Positions 40,901 through 49,166 of a DNA stretch of 64,000 nt are shown piece by piece (position 1 is the first letter of the stretch; every line of letters starts with the position of its first letter). Both the position numbers and the translations under genes were made by a program. Source of the stretch: Streptomyces sp. SCUT-3 (GTDB lineage Bacteria; Actinomycetota; Actinomycetes; Streptomycetales; Streptomycetaceae); contig NZ_CP046907.1 of assembly GCF_014083985.1 (NCBI RefSeq), forward strand, positions 2,584,001 through 2,648,000. Reading direction: 5' to 3'. The notes under the pieces are model-generated. The model had not been told where the DNA came from. It made no database searches and saw nothing but the letters and a program-made list of their open reading frames with translations.

Positions 40901-41871
40901 GGCGGCGCAGGCTGGCCGAGGACAAGGACCTGGAGGCGCTGAAGCTGAGGCTGCGGGCGAAGACCACCGCGGCGATCTCCGAGGCCGCGGCGGAGAAGGG
41001 CATCGAGCGCGGCGGCCTGACCTCCTGGACGGTCGGCACGCTGCCGCGCACCTTCGAGCAGCGCACCCGCGGCAACACCATGAAGGCGTACCCGGCCCTG
41101 GTCGACGAGGGCTCCTCGGTGGCGGTGCGGCTGTTCGACACCGAGGCCGAGCAGCGGGCCGCCATGTGGGCGGGCACCCGCCGGCTGATCCTGCTGGGCG
41201 CCCCCTCCCCCGCGAAGTTCGTGCAGTCGAAGCTGGACAACCGGTCGAAGCTGACCCTTGGTCACAACCCCCACGGGAGCGTCCAGGCGCTGCTGGACGA
41301 CTGCGTCTCGGCGGCCGCCGACCGGCTGATGGCGGCGGCGGGCGGGCCCGCGTGGGACGAGCCCGGTTTCACGGCGCTGTCCGGCCGTGTGCGGGCCGGC
41401 CTGCCCGACGCGACGGCGGAGACGGTCGCGGTGGTCCTGGAGGTCCTCAAGGCCGCCCACGCGGTCGAGGACCGACTGCGCAGCACCAACAGCCCGGTGC
41501 TGCTGCCGGCCCTGGCGGACCTGAGGGAGCAGCTGGCCGCCCTGATCCCCCCGGGCTTCGTGACGGCCACCGGGCGGCGCAGGCTGCCGTCCCTGGTGCG
41601 CTACCTGGTGGCGATGGACCGCAGGCTCCAGAAGCTGCCCGGCGACCCCGCACGGGACCGGGCGCGGATGGAGAAGGTGCACGCCATGCAGGACGCCCAC
41701 CGGGAGCTCCTGGACCGCCTGCCGAAGGGACGGCCGGTGCCGGAGGAGGTGCGGGAGATCCGCTGGATGGTCGAGGAGCTGCGGGTCAGCTACTTCGCGC
41801 ACGCCCTGGGCACCCCGCAGCCGGTCTCGGACAAGCGGATCCTCAAGGCGATCGAGCGGGCGGGGGGCTGA
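37954..41871 (+). CDS. hrpA: ATP-dependent RNA helicase HrpA
   Basis: This is a 1305-residue DEAH-box helicase, the usual length for HrpA. Motif I is GETGSGKTTQ near residue 100; motif II is DEAH in IIDEAHERS; motif III is SATIDPERFS; the C-terminal motifs include ATNVAETSLT and QRKGRCGR. The region after the helicase core holds the HA2/ratchet and OB-fold region, and the last 500 residues are the DUF3418 domain characteristic of HrpA. It acts on RNA, probably in ribosome rescue or mRNA processing, in the cytoplasm. It lies between two identical tRNA-Asp genes, which matches the S. coelicolor gene order I recall. Confidence 0.96.
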   Translation: MSSSSTAPAIADLLARLPELTLRDERRLRRRLDGARRIRDAESRTKVLAEITADLDQAELRVEQRRAAVPRITYPEALPVSRKKDDILEAIRDNQVVIVAGETGSGKTTQIPKICLELGRGVRGLIGHTQPRRIAARTVADRVAEELGTPLGEAVGWKVRFTDHVGASTLVKLMTDGILLAELQQDRMLQQYDTIIIDEAHERSLNIDFILGYLKQLLPKRPDLKVVITSATIDPERFSRHFSDAPIIEVSGRTYPVEVRYRPVVDPDAEDPDPDRDQITAICDAVDELGREGPGDILVFLSGEREIRDTADALNKKNLRFTEVLPLYARLSSAEQHRVFQQHTGRRIVLATNVAETSLTVPGIRYVIDPGTARISRYSHRTKVQRLPIEPVSQASANQRKGRCGRTSDGICIRLYSEEDFLSRPEFTDPEILRTNLASVILQMTAAGLGDVSAFPFIDPPDPRNIKDGVQLLEELGALDPKEKDPRKRLTPLGRKLSQLPVDPRLARMVLEADRNGCVREVMVIAAALSIQDPRERPADKQQAADEKHRRFADENSDFTAFLNLWKYLKEQQRELSSSAFRRMCRNEYLNFLRVREWQDIFQQLRQVARTMGIHLDDKDADPQRVTLSLLAGLLSHIGLKDTDKNEYLGARSAKFAVFPGSALFKKPPRWIMSAELVETSRLWARVNARIEPEWIEPLAGHLLKRTYSEPHWELKQAAVMAYERVTLYGVPIVAQRKVNYGRIDPEVSRELFIRHALVEGDWRTHHKFFHENRRLLGEVEELEHRARRRDILVDDETLFDFYDERIPEHVVSGAHFDSWWKKARHDSPDLLSFEKSMLINEKAGGVAAADYPDFWVQGPHRLRLTYQFEPGADADGVTVHVPLAILNQVVPDGFDWQIPGLREQLVTELIRSLPKPVRRNFVPAPNYAKAFLQRVEPGDEPLTAALGRELQRMAGFPVPEDVWDWAKVPDHLRPTFRIVDDRRRRLAEDKDLEALKLRLRAKTTAAISEAAAEKGIERGGLTSWTVGTLPRTFEQRTRGNTMKAYPALVDEGSSVAVRLFDTEAEQRAAMWAGTRRLILLGAPSPAKFVQSKLDNRSKLTLGHNPHGSVQALLDDCVSAAADRLMAAAGGPAWDEPGFTALSGRVRAGLPDATAETVAVVLEVLKAAHAVEDRLRSTNSPVLLPALADLREQLAALIPPGFVTATGRRRLPSLVRYLVAMDRRLQKLPGDPARDRARMEKVHAMQDAHRELLDRLPKGRPVPEEVREIRWMVEELRVSYFAHALGTPQPVSDKRILKAIERAGG

Positions 41872-41874
41872 GGA

Positions 41875-41908
41875 CCGGCGGGCCCGGGACACTTCCCGGG
41901 CCCGCCGG
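41875..41908 (+). terminator. Terminator of hrpA
   Basis: A perfect 15-bp stem (41875-41889 with 41894-41908, four-base loop) directly follows the hrpA stop. Confidence 0.85.
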
Positions 41909-41983
41909 AAAGCCGATTCGACCTGGGGTCCCGCGATGCAGTACTGTCTGTCTCGCGCCAAGCGCAAAGCACCAGCGAAACCT

Positions 41984-42058
41984 GGTCCTGTGGAGCAGTT
42001 TGGAGTGCTCGCCACCCTGTCAAGGTGGAGGCCGCGGGTTCAAATCCCGTCAGGACCG
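41984..42058 (+). tRNA. tRNA-Asp (anticodon GTC), copy 2
   Basis: Base for base the same as copy 1 over the whole gene; flanks differ on both sides apart from one base. Together the two copies are direct repeats 4464 bp apart around tRNA-Phe and hrpA. Confidence 0.96.
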
Positions 42059-42064
42059 CACAGC

Positions 42065-42102
42065 GAACGGCCCGGATTCCCGAGAGGGAGCCCGGGCCGT
42101 TC
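42065..42102 (+). terminator. Terminator of tRNA-Asp
   Basis: An 11-bp stem (GAACGGCCCGG at 42065-42075 with its complement at 42092-42102) followed by TTC-rich sequence, seven bases after the tRNA. Confidence 0.8.
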
Positions 42103-42469
42103 TTCGTGCGTGCCCCGGGGCGCGGCGAGGGTGCGGCCAGAGGTGCACTCCGGGGCGTGCTCCGGGCGGGTGCGCGGCGGGGGTCCGGGGGCGCGCCTTC
42201 CGACCGCGTGCCGGCGGCCCGGCGGCCGGGCCCCGGAGCCGAACCCCGCGGCCGGCGGCCGCATCCCCCTCCACCGCCCGGCACGGGCCCCTCCGGGACT
42301 TCTCCGGCACCCCGGGGATCACCGACGGTTATGTGACGCGAGTCACACGAATTGGGTCCCGATCAGTGTGAGCCAGGCGACTCGCCGGTAATCAGAAATT
42401 TAATATGTAAAATTGCACTACCTCTCAGAAGTGCCCGAAGTTCCCCAGCGGGACACATGCCCGGCGCAC
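42103..42469. other. Intergenic region, nothing recognised
   Basis: Open frames are Arg/Pro/Gly shadows. The right end becomes AT-richer (42360-42430) before the bldC terminator. No RNA or protein gene was seen. Confidence 0.45.
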
Positions 42470-42509
42470 AAAAAAGATCACGTCGGACCCGGCGGAGTCC
42501 GACGTGATC
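42470..42509 (-). terminator. Rho-independent terminator of bldC
   Basis: On the minus strand a perfect 12-bp stem (arms 42476-42487 and 42498-42509) is followed by six T (42475-42470). A true T-run is uncommon in this window. It lies about 80 bases past the bldC stop. Confidence 0.9.
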
Positions 42510-42590
42510 TCAGCTGAAAACCCTGATGGAGACAGGGGCCTCACGGGCGGACGGCTCCGGGTTGGGGGACCCGGACGTCCGCGGGGTGTC

Positions 42591-42797
42591 TCAGGCCTCG
42601 CTGCGCTGCTGCGGAATGCCCGCGAGCAGCGCACGGACCTCCGCCTCGCGATAGCGGCGGTGGCCGCCGAGCGTGCGGATGGACGTGAGCTTGCCGGCCT
42701 TGGCCCAGCGCGTGACCGTCTTCGGGTCCACGCGGAACATGGTGGCGACCTCAGCCGGGGTCAGCAGCGGCTCGGCATCAGGGGTGCGAGCGGTCAT
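42591..42797 (-). CDS. bldC: Developmental regulator BldC (small MerR-like)
   Basis: This is a 68-residue protein from ATG 42797 with a GAGGAGG site. It has the full BldC pattern: LLTPAEVATMFRVDPKTVTRWAKAGKL, then SIRTLGGHRRYREAEVRALL. BldC is a MerR-type HTH protein without a dimerisation coil; it binds DNA cooperatively as head-to-tail oligomers and controls the onset of Streptomyces development. The length equals that of S. coelicolor BldC. It is flanked, as in S. coelicolor, by hrpA on one side and a conserved hypothetical gene and vdh on the other. Confidence 0.97.
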   Translation of the reverse strand: MTARTPDAEPLLTPAEVATMFRVDPKTVTRWAKAGKLTSIRTLGGHRRYREAEVRALLAGIPQQRSEA

Positions 42798-42813
42798 GAG
42801 CGGCCTCCTCGGG

Positions 42814-42835
42814 AGAACCGAACCAACACGGTTCT
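42814..42835 (-). promoter_or_regulatory. Inverted repeat in the bldC leader
   Basis: Arms AGAACCG and CGGTTCT (42814-42820 and 42829-42835, eight-base loop) sit only 16 bases upstream of the bldC start, just before its ribosome site. It could be an operator or an mRNA hairpin that affects translation. Confidence 0.5.
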
Positions 42836-43224
42836 TTCCTCTAAATTCTGCACCTTGACCCGCGCTGCCCGGAATGAGCGGACGCGGGCCGAGTCGGTAA
42901 TAGGACGAACGGCTTGTCCTCGGCACTACAACTACACCATCAGTCCAGCCTCGTCGGCCAAACCGATGGAATTGCCCTCTGAGGTGTTCAACCTCGACGG
43001 AAGCCGATGGACCGGGCCATAGCGGACAGTCACTCCGGGGTAACCATCAGTCACAGCATGATCGGCCGCATCAATTCCAGCCCCTCGGGGAGCCGTTGTC
43101 CTATTTTGACACAGGACGTGGCCAAGAGGGCAAGTGATCTGCTTAGTGCTCTCCGTCACGCTTTACACCATTGCCCCGGATCGGGCAGGGCTAACGCAGC
43201 GGATGACATGCCGTCAGAGAGACG
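42836..43224. other. bldC upstream region
   Basis: No gene is credible in this 390-bp gap. It contains AT-richer elements such as AGAATTTAGAGG on the minus strand (42838-42849) that probably include the bldC promoter. BldC boxes (AT-rich direct repeats) were not positively identified. Confidence 0.45.
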
Positions 43225-44151
43225 TCAGCTGGCGTACTGGAGCTCCCGGACACCGCGCCAACGGGCCGTCAGCCGCTCGTACGCACGCCCGGCCGCCACG
43301 CCGTCGCCCTCGCGGAGCGCGGCAAGCCCCTCCCCGACGTCCGCGGCCGACCGGTCCTGCGCAAGCCGCCCCTCGGGGATCACGTGCACGAGGCCGCCGT
43401 AGTCCAGCTCCACCAGGGAGCGCGGATGGAAGTCCTCGAGCCAGCGCCCTACATCTACCAGGCTTTCGATCATGGAGTCCTCCTCCGAGGCCTCCCGCAG
43501 GGCCCGCAGGCCCCGCGCGACCCTGCGGCGGGCCTGGGCCATCGGCGTACGGTAACGCAGCGAGGGCACCGGCCGGGGCTTGTCCGCGCCCTCCTGCGCC
43601 CCGGCCCCCTCCGTTCCGGCCCCCTCCGCCCCGGACTCCCCGCCGTCCGCGACCGGACCGCCGAAGCCGGCCGGCTCGTAGACCCGTTCCGCGTCGTCGA
43701 ACAGCACGAACCAGCGCACCGGCACGTGCCAGGCCGCGGAGCGGATCCACGGCCGCGCATCCGGGTTCTCCCCGCGCCACCGCTCATGGTCGGCCTCCAG
43801 GCGGCCGCGCACCGCGGGCGGCAGCAGCGCGTCCAGCACCGCCGGCGGCAGCTCCTCCTTGAGCTCCTTCAGCGCCAGCCACCCCCGCAGCCTGGTGCGC
43901 CAGGGGCAGACGTGGACGACCCCGCCCACCTCGGCCACGAACGCCTCCCTGCTCTCCCGGTCGGGAACCGGGGCCTGGGGGACCCGCGCCAGGCCCGCCA
44001 GCGAGGCGCGCAGCTCCTCCTGCGCGCCCGGGGCGGCACCGCGCCCCGCATAGGCGTACCAGTACGACCGCTCCGGCTCCGGGAAGGCCGCCAGCGGCTC
44101 GTAGACCCGTAGGTACGAGGCGTACGGGACCATTACCGACGAACGCGCCAC
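43225..44151 (-). CDS. Conserved hypothetical protein between bldC and vdh
   Basis: This is a 308-residue soluble protein from GTG 44151 (GAGGGAG site). I do not recognise a named domain. Conserved-looking stretches are [22 protein letters not shown] near the N-terminus, a central [27 protein letters not shown], and a C-terminal [32 protein letters not shown] Gly/Glu/Ala linker (about residues 165-185) separates two halves. There is no membrane segment. The same kind of gene lies between bldC and vdh in S. coelicolor as I recall. Its function is unknown. Confidence 0.82.
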   Translation of the reverse strand: MARSSVMVPYASYLRVYEPLAAFPEPERSYWYAYAGRGAAPGAQEELRASLAGLARVPQAPVPDRESREAFVAEVGGVVHVCPWRTRLRGWLALKELKEELPPAVLDALLPPAVRGRLEADHERWRGENPDARPWIRSAAWHVPVRWFVLFDDAERVYEPAGFGGPVADGGESGAEGAGTEGAGAQEGADKPRPVPSLRYRTPMAQARRRVARGLRALREASEEDSMIESLVDVGRWLEDFHPRSLVELDYGGLVHVIPEGRLAQDRSAADVGEGLAALREGDGVAAGRAYERLTARWRGVRELQYAS

Positions 44152-44354
44152 GCTGGCTCCCTCACCGCCTCGGACCGGACACCGCCGCTCGCATCGTCGC
44201 ACGTCCGGTGTCCCTCCGAGGAAGGAACAACTGCACAACATCGGCACACCGGGCATGGGCACCGGGCCCCCCGCGCTCTACTCTGACCTCACCAAAGTCC
44301 CAGCGGCCCACCCGCAGCCGCGGGACGCCCATCTCGGCATCGGGAGTCACCACA

Positions 44355-45473
44355 GTGACCGACGTACGTCAGGCGAACGGCACGGACAGTGTCGTCACCA
44401 AGCTCTTCAGGTCGGAGCAGGGCGGCCACGAGCAGGTCGTGCTCTGCCAGGACAGGGCGAGCGGCCTCAAGGCCGTCATCGCCCTCCACTCGACCGCCCT
44501 GGGCCCCGCCCTGGGCGGCACCCGCTTCCACGCCTACGCCTCGGACGACGAGGCGGTCGAGGACGCGCTGAACCTCGCCCGGGGCATGAGCTACAAGAAC
44601 GCCCTCGCCGGCCTGGACCACGGCGGCGGCAAGGCCGTGATCATCGGCGACCCCGCGGTCGACAAGTCCGAGGAGCTGCTGCTGGCCTACGGCCGGTTCA
44701 TCGCCTCCCTCGGCGGCCGGTACGTCACCGCCTGCGACGTCGGCACCTACGTCGCCGACATGGACGTGGTCGCCCGCACCAACCCCCACACCACCGGCCG
44801 CTCCCCCGAGAACGGCGGCGCCGGCGACTCCTCGGTCCTGACCGCCTACGGCGTCTTCCAGGGCATGCGGGCCAGCGCCCAGCGCGTGTGGGGCGAGCCC
44901 ACGCTGCGCGGCCGCCGGGTCGGCGTCGCCGGCATCGGCAAGGTCGGGAACCACCTCGTGGAGCACCTGGTCGAGGACGGCGCCGAGGTCGTGATCACCG
45001 ACGTGCGCCCCGCGGCCGTGGACGCGGTCCGCGCCAAGCACCCGCAGGTGGCCGCGGTGGCCGACACCGGCACGCTGGTCCGCGAGCAGCTGGACGTGTT
45101 CGCCCCCTGCGCCCTGGGCGGGGTCCTGGACGACGCCACCGTCGCCGCCCTGTCCGCCAAGGTGGTCTGCGGCGCGGCCAACAACCAGCTGGCGCACCCG
45201 GGCGTCGAGAAGGACCTGGCCGACCGCGGCATCCTGTACGCGCCCGACTACGTGGTGAACTCCGGCGGCGTGATCCAGGTCGCCGACGAGCTGAACGGCT
45301 TCGACTTCGAACGGGCCAGGGCCAAGGCGTCGAAGATCTTCGACACCACCCTGGCGATCTTCACCCGTGCGGCCGCCGACGGCGTCCCGCCAGCCGTGGC
45401 CGCCGACCGTCTGGCCGAGCAGCGCATGGCGGAGCGCACGCCCGCCGACCGCTGGATGCCGCCCACCGCCTGA
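44355..45473 (+). CDS. vdh: Valine (branched-chain amino acid) dehydrogenase
   Basis: This is a 372-residue enzyme from GTG 44355 (GGGAG site). It belongs to the Glu/Leu/Phe/Val dehydrogenase family: the catalytic Lys lies in [11 protein letters not shown] near residue 92, the NAD-binding fold has [15 protein letters not shown] near 195, and [18 protein letters not shown] is the substrate-domain signature. It oxidatively deaminates valine and related amino acids to 2-oxo acids with NAD+, feeding branched-chain precursors to fatty acids and polyketides. The gene is divergent from the hypothetical gene 43225-44151. The position next to DUF3073 and purM matches S. coelicolor vdh. Confidence 0.93.
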   Translation: MTDVRQANGTDSVVTKLFRSEQGGHEQVVLCQDRASGLKAVIALHSTALGPALGGTRFHAYASDDEAVEDALNLARGMSYKNALAGLDHGGGKAVIIGDPAVDKSEELLLAYGRFIASLGGRYVTACDVGTYVADMDVVARTNPHTTGRSPENGGAGDSSVLTAYGVFQGMRASAQRVWGEPTLRGRRVGVAGIGKVGNHLVEHLVEDGAEVVITDVRPAAVDAVRAKHPQVAAVADTGTLVREQLDVFAPCALGGVLDDATVAALSAKVVCGAANNQLAHPGVEKDLADRGILYAPDYVVNSGGVIQVADELNGFDFERARAKASKIFDTTLAIFTRAAADGVPPAVAADRLAEQRMAERTPADRWMPPTA

Positions 45474-45786
45474 CCCCGCCCCCTCCGGCCCTCCCGGGGC
45501 CGCGGGGCGGCCGACGGGTCCCGGGGACGGCACGGCGGCCGCCCGGCGGCCCGTGTGCCGCCGGGCACGCAGGCCTGCCCCGGAAGGCGCCGCGGGGCCG
45601 TTCCCGGCGGCCCGGAGCGCCCGGGACAGGCCGACGGAGGCCCACCCGCACCACTCGGTCCGGTCAGAAGGTAAAATCTCGGGTGACCAGCCGGTACAGG
45701 GCTGAAACGGCACTCCTTAGCGGGCGCGTCGTGCGGGCGACGTACCGTACGGCTGCGGAAGCAGGTACCGTTGAAGCCATGCGGTC

Positions 45787-45808
45787 CGGTCTCTCATTTG
45801 AGAGACCG
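45787..45808. promoter_or_regulatory. 22-bp palindrome upstream of the DUF3073 gene
   Basis: CGGTCTCTCA and its exact complement are separated by TT. It lies about 65 bases upstream of the DUF3073 start, in a 400-bp intergenic region (45474-45873) that otherwise holds no gene. It could be an operator or a leader hairpin. Confidence 0.6.
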
Positions 45809-45873
45809 TTCCAGATCATGAACGCGTGTCAAGACTCGGGGCCGTCGAGCCCCGTCGTTGAGGGGGTCGAGCC

Positions 45874-46128
45874 ATGGGGCGCGGCCGGGCCAAGGCCAAG
45901 CAGACGAAGGTCGCCCGCCAGCTGAAGTACAACAGCGGTGGGACGGACCTTTCACGTCTGGCCGAAGAGCTGGGCGCATCGACATCACGGCCGGTCAATG
46001 CCGAGCCGTTCGATGACGATGACGAGCTGAACGATGACCCCTACGCAAAGTACGGGGCGATGTACAACGACGACGAGGACGAGGACGACGAGGGGCCGAA
46101 CCCCTCCTCGTCACGCCGCCGCGCCTGA
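45874..46128 (+). CDS. DUF3073 family protein
   Basis: This is an 84-residue protein with the DUF3073 hallmark start MGRGRAKAKQTKVARQLKY, then a GGTDLSRLAEEL helix and a highly acidic tail of D, E and N with YAKYG. The basic head and acidic tail suggest a nucleic-acid or ribosome-associated role, but the family function is unknown. It is a constant neighbour of purM in Streptomyces. A terminator follows. Confidence 0.93.
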   Translation: MGRGRAKAKQTKVARQLKYNSGGTDLSRLAEELGASTSRPVNAEPFDDDDELNDDPYAKYGAMYNDDEDEDDEGPNPSSSRRRA

Positions 46129-46154
46129 GTTCCGCGCACAGGATCGTCTTCCGG

Positions 46155-46181
46155 CCGGTCCGGGGCCCCGCCCCGGACCGG
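46155..46181. terminator. Bidirectional terminator between DUF3073 and purM
   Basis: A perfect 11-bp stem (CCGGTCCGGGG and its complement, five-base loop) lies between the two convergent stops and is followed on the plus strand by a short T-containing stretch. Confidence 0.82.
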
Positions 46182-46193
46182 TGCTTTGTCGTC

Positions 46194-47252
46194 TCAGGCC
46201 GGGTGGTCGCCGGTGAGGGTCACCGCCTCGCGGTGGTCGCCCCGCTCGGTGACGCCGCCGAGGACCCATGCGTCCACGTCGCGGTCGGCCAGTGTGGCCA
46301 GCGCCACGTCGACCGACGCCTCGGGGACGACGGCGACCATGCCGACGCCCATGTTCAGGGTCTTCTCCAGCTCGGGACGGGCCACCGAACCGAGCTCGCC
46401 CACCAGGGTGAAGACCGGGTCCGGGGTCCAGGTGGAGCGGTCCAGCGAGGCGTGCAGGTGGTCCGGGACGACCCGGGCCAGGTTGTTCGCCAGTCCGCCG
46501 CCGGTGATGTGGGAGAAGGCGTGCACCTCGGTGGTGCGGGTGAGGGCCAGGCAGTCCAGCGAGTAGATCCTCGTCGGCTCCAGCAGCTCCTCGCCCAGGG
46601 TGCGGCCGAACTCCGGCACCTCCCGGTCCAAGGCCCAGCCGGCCGTGTCGAAGAACACGTGGCGGACCAGGGAGTAGCCGTTGGAGTGGAGGCCGGAGGC
46701 GGCCATGGCGATCACCACGTCGCCCGGGCGGATCCGGTCCGCGCCCAGCACCCGGTCGGCCTCGACCACGCCGGTGCCCGCGCCGGCCACGTCGTACTCG
46801 TCCGGGGCCAGCAGGCCGGGGTGCTCGGCGGTCTCGCCGCCGACCAGCGCGCAGCCGGCCAGGGCGCAGCCCTCGGCGATGCCCTTGACCACCGCGGCGA
46901 TCCGCTCGGGCACCACCTTGCCGGTGGCGATGTAGTCGGTCATGAACAGCGGCTCGGCGCCGCAGACCACCAGGTCGTCCACGACCATGCCGACCAGGTC
47001 GCGGCCGATGGTGTCGTGCCGGTCCATCTTCTGCGCGACCGCGACCTTGGTCCCCACCCCGTCGGTGGAGGTGGCCAGCAGCGGGCGCTCGTAGCGCTTG
47101 AGGGCGGAGGCGTCGAAGAGCCCGGCGAAGCCGCCGAGGCCGCCCACGACCTCCGGGCGGGTGGCCCTGGCCACCCACTCCTTCATCAGCTCGACGGCGC
47201 GGTCGCCGGCCTCGATGTCCACGCCTGCGGCGGCGTAGCTGGCACCAGTCAT
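46194..47252 (-). CDS. purM: Phosphoribosylformylglycinamidine cyclo-ligase (AIR synthetase)
   Basis: This is a 352-residue enzyme of de novo purine synthesis, step 5, making AIR from FGAM with ATP. The family pattern is clear: SYAAAGVDIEAGDRAVELMK at the start, then GGFAGLFD, LLATSTDGVGTKVAVA, DLVGMVVDDLVVCGAEPLF, GCALVGGETAEHPG, ASGLHSNGYSLVR and HITGGGLANNLARVVP. ATG 47252 is chosen because the family usually begins at the SYAAAGVDI segment; two in-frame ATGs lie upstream. It points away from purF by a 171-bp gap rich in GGGCCCC repeats, so the two may be cotranscribed. Confidence 0.95.
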   Translation of the reverse strand: MTGASYAAAGVDIEAGDRAVELMKEWVARATRPEVVGGLGGFAGLFDASALKRYERPLLATSTDGVGTKVAVAQKMDRHDTIGRDLVGMVVDDLVVCGAEPLFMTDYIATGKVVPERIAAVVKGIAEGCALAGCALVGGETAEHPGLLAPDEYDVAGAGTGVVEADRVLGADRIRPGDVVIAMAASGLHSNGYSLVRHVFFDTAGWALDREVPEFGRTLGEELLEPTRIYSLDCLALTRTTEVHAFSHITGGGLANNLARVVPDHLHASLDRSTWTPDPVFTLVGELGSVARPELEKTLNMGVGMVAVVPEASVDVALATLADRDVDAWVLGGVTERGDHREAVTLTGDHPA

Positions 47253-47423
47253 GGGGATGGTTCCTTCAGGTGTCATTGCGGGGGTCTGCCGCACGGGGCG
47301 GGAAGACCGGACGGGCGGGGCTCGGCCCCGCGGCGCCGGGCCCCTGCGGTACGGGCCCCGCGGGTGCGGAGCCCGTCTGCGCGGGGCCCCGCCCGGTGCG
47401 GGACCCCGTCTGGCGAGGGGCCC

Positions 47424-48983
47424 CTACGGACGCCGCAGCGCGTCCGCGGCCCCCGCACCGCCCAGCAGGGTTCCCACGCCGTCCACGTCCGGCTTGGCCG
47501 GCGCGGAGGTCTCCTCCTCGAGGAGGTGCTTGCCCAGCAGCTCCGGGTCGGGCAGGTCCATCGGGTACTCGCCGTCGAAGCAGGCGCGGCACAGGTTCGG
47601 CCTGTCGATGGTGGTCGCCTCGATCATCCCGTCGAGGGAGATGTAGGCCAGCGAGTCCGCCCCCAGCGAGGTGCCGATCTCGTCGACCGACAGGCCGTTG
47701 GCGATCAGCTCGGCGCGGGTGGCGAAGTCGATGCCGAAGAAGCACGGCCACTTGATGGGCGGGGAGGATATGCGGATGTGCACCTCCGCCGCGCCCGCCT
47801 CCCGGAGCATCCGGACCAGGGCGCGCTGGGTGTTGCCGCGGACGATGGAGTCGTCCACGACCACCAGGCGCTTGCCCCGGATGACCTCCTTGAGCGGGTT
47901 CAGCTTGAGCCGGATGCCGAGTTGGCGGATCGTCTGGCTCGGCTGGATGAAGGTGCGGCCCACGTAGGAGTTCTTGACCAGGCCCGAGCCGTAGGGGATG
48001 CCGCTGGCCTCGGCGTAGCCGATGGCCGCCGGGGTGCCGGACTCCGGGGTCGCTATGACCAGGTCGGCCTCGGCCGGCGCCTCCTTGGCGAGGCGGCGGC
48101 CCATCTCCACGCGGGACAGGTAGACGTTGCGGCCCGCGATGTCGGTGTCGGGGCGCGCCAGGTAGACGTACTCGAAGACGCAGCCCTTGGGACGCGCCTC
48201 GGCGAAGCGGGAGGTGCGCAGCCCGTCCTCGTCGACGGCGATCAGCTCGCCCGGCTCGATCTCGCGGATGAACGACGCGCCGCAGATGTCGAGGGCGGCG
48301 GTCTCGCTCGCCACGACCCAGCCGCGCTCCAGCCGGCCGAGGACCAGCGGGCGGATGCCCTGCGGGTCGCGGGCCGCGTAGAGGGTGTGCTCGTCCATGA
48401 AGACGAGGGAGAAGGCGCCCTTGACCTCGGGCAGGACCTTCGAGGCGGCGGCCTCCACGGACAGCGGGGTGCCGTCCTCGTCGGTCTGGCCGGCCAGCAG
48501 CGCGGTCACCAGGTCGGTGTCGTTGGTCGCCGCGACCTGGGTGGCCCGTCCGCCGGTGCGCGGGAGCGCGGCGACCAGCTCGGCGAGCTCCGCGGTGTTG
48601 ACCAGGTTGCCGTTGTGGCCCAGCGCGATGGAGCCGTTGGCGGTGGCCCGGAAGGTCGGCTGGGCGTTCTCCCAGACCGAGGCACCGGTGGTCGAGTAGC
48701 GGGCGTGGCCCACGGCGATGTGGCCGGTGAGCGAGCCGAGGGAGGTTTCGTCGAAGACCTGGGAGACCAGGCCCATGTCCTTGAAGACGAGGATCTGGGA
48801 GCCGTTGCTCACTGCGATGCCCGCGGACTCCTGTCCACGGTGCTGCAGCGCGTACAGCCCGAAATAGGTGAGTTTGGCGACCTCTTCACCCGGAGCCCAG
48901 ACACCGAAGACGCCGCAGGCGTCCTGGGGGCCCTTCTCACCGGGGAGGAGATCGTGGCTGAGTCGTCCGTCACCACGTGGCAC
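47424..48983 (-). CDS. purF: Amidophosphoribosyltransferase
   Basis: This is a 519-residue enzyme that catalyses the committed step of purine synthesis (PRPP plus glutamine to phosphoribosylamine). The propeptide of 22 residues precedes the catalytic C23 (DACGVFGVW). The glutaminase domain continues with LQHRGQESAGIAV and GHNGNLVN. The PRTase motif is VVVDDSIVRGNT. Four cysteines in KGCVFEY, WPCFFG and LCRACF match the 4Fe-4S ligands of the Bacillus-type enzyme. Start GTG 48983. It is followed by purM on the same strand. Feedback regulation by nucleotides is known for the family. Confidence 0.96.
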   Translation of the reverse strand: MPRGDGRLSHDLLPGEKGPQDACGVFGVWAPGEEVAKLTYFGLYALQHRGQESAGIAVSNGSQILVFKDMGLVSQVFDETSLGSLTGHIAVGHARYSTTGASVWENAQPTFRATANGSIALGHNGNLVNTAELAELVAALPRTGGRATQVAATNDTDLVTALLAGQTDEDGTPLSVEAAASKVLPEVKGAFSLVFMDEHTLYAARDPQGIRPLVLGRLERGWVVASETAALDICGASFIREIEPGELIAVDEDGLRTSRFAEARPKGCVFEYVYLARPDTDIAGRNVYLSRVEMGRRLAKEAPAEADLVIATPESGTPAAIGYAEASGIPYGSGLVKNSYVGRTFIQPSQTIRQLGIRLKLNPLKEVIRGKRLVVVDDSIVRGNTQRALVRMLREAGAAEVHIRISSPPIKWPCFFGIDFATRAELIANGLSVDEIGTSLGADSLAYISLDGMIEATTIDRPNLCRACFDGEYPMDLPDPELLGKHLLEEETSAPAKPDVDGVGTLLGGAGAADALRRP

Positions 48984-49166
48984 GTTGTCGAGTCTAGGGC
49001 AGGTGGGCGGCAGGGCCGAACGCCGCGGGCCGTGAAAACCCCTTCTGAGGCTTTCCTCACACGGGGCCGGGGGCGCTGCGCCGCTGCTCGGGGCCCTGCC
49101 CGCCCCGGTGCCGGGGCCTGGTGCCGGGCCCCGGGCGCCCCGCCCCGGGCGCCTCCCGCCCCGGGG

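Noticed and set aside
37737-42371. Long open frames on both strands over hrpA
   Set aside because: Only the frame 37954-41871 shows helicase motifs. The others are shadows.
45780-45940. A short plus-strand frame starting at ATG 45780, overlapping the DUF3073 start
   Set aside because: No ribosome site and no sensible protein. The frame runs over the palindrome and into the DUF3073 gene.
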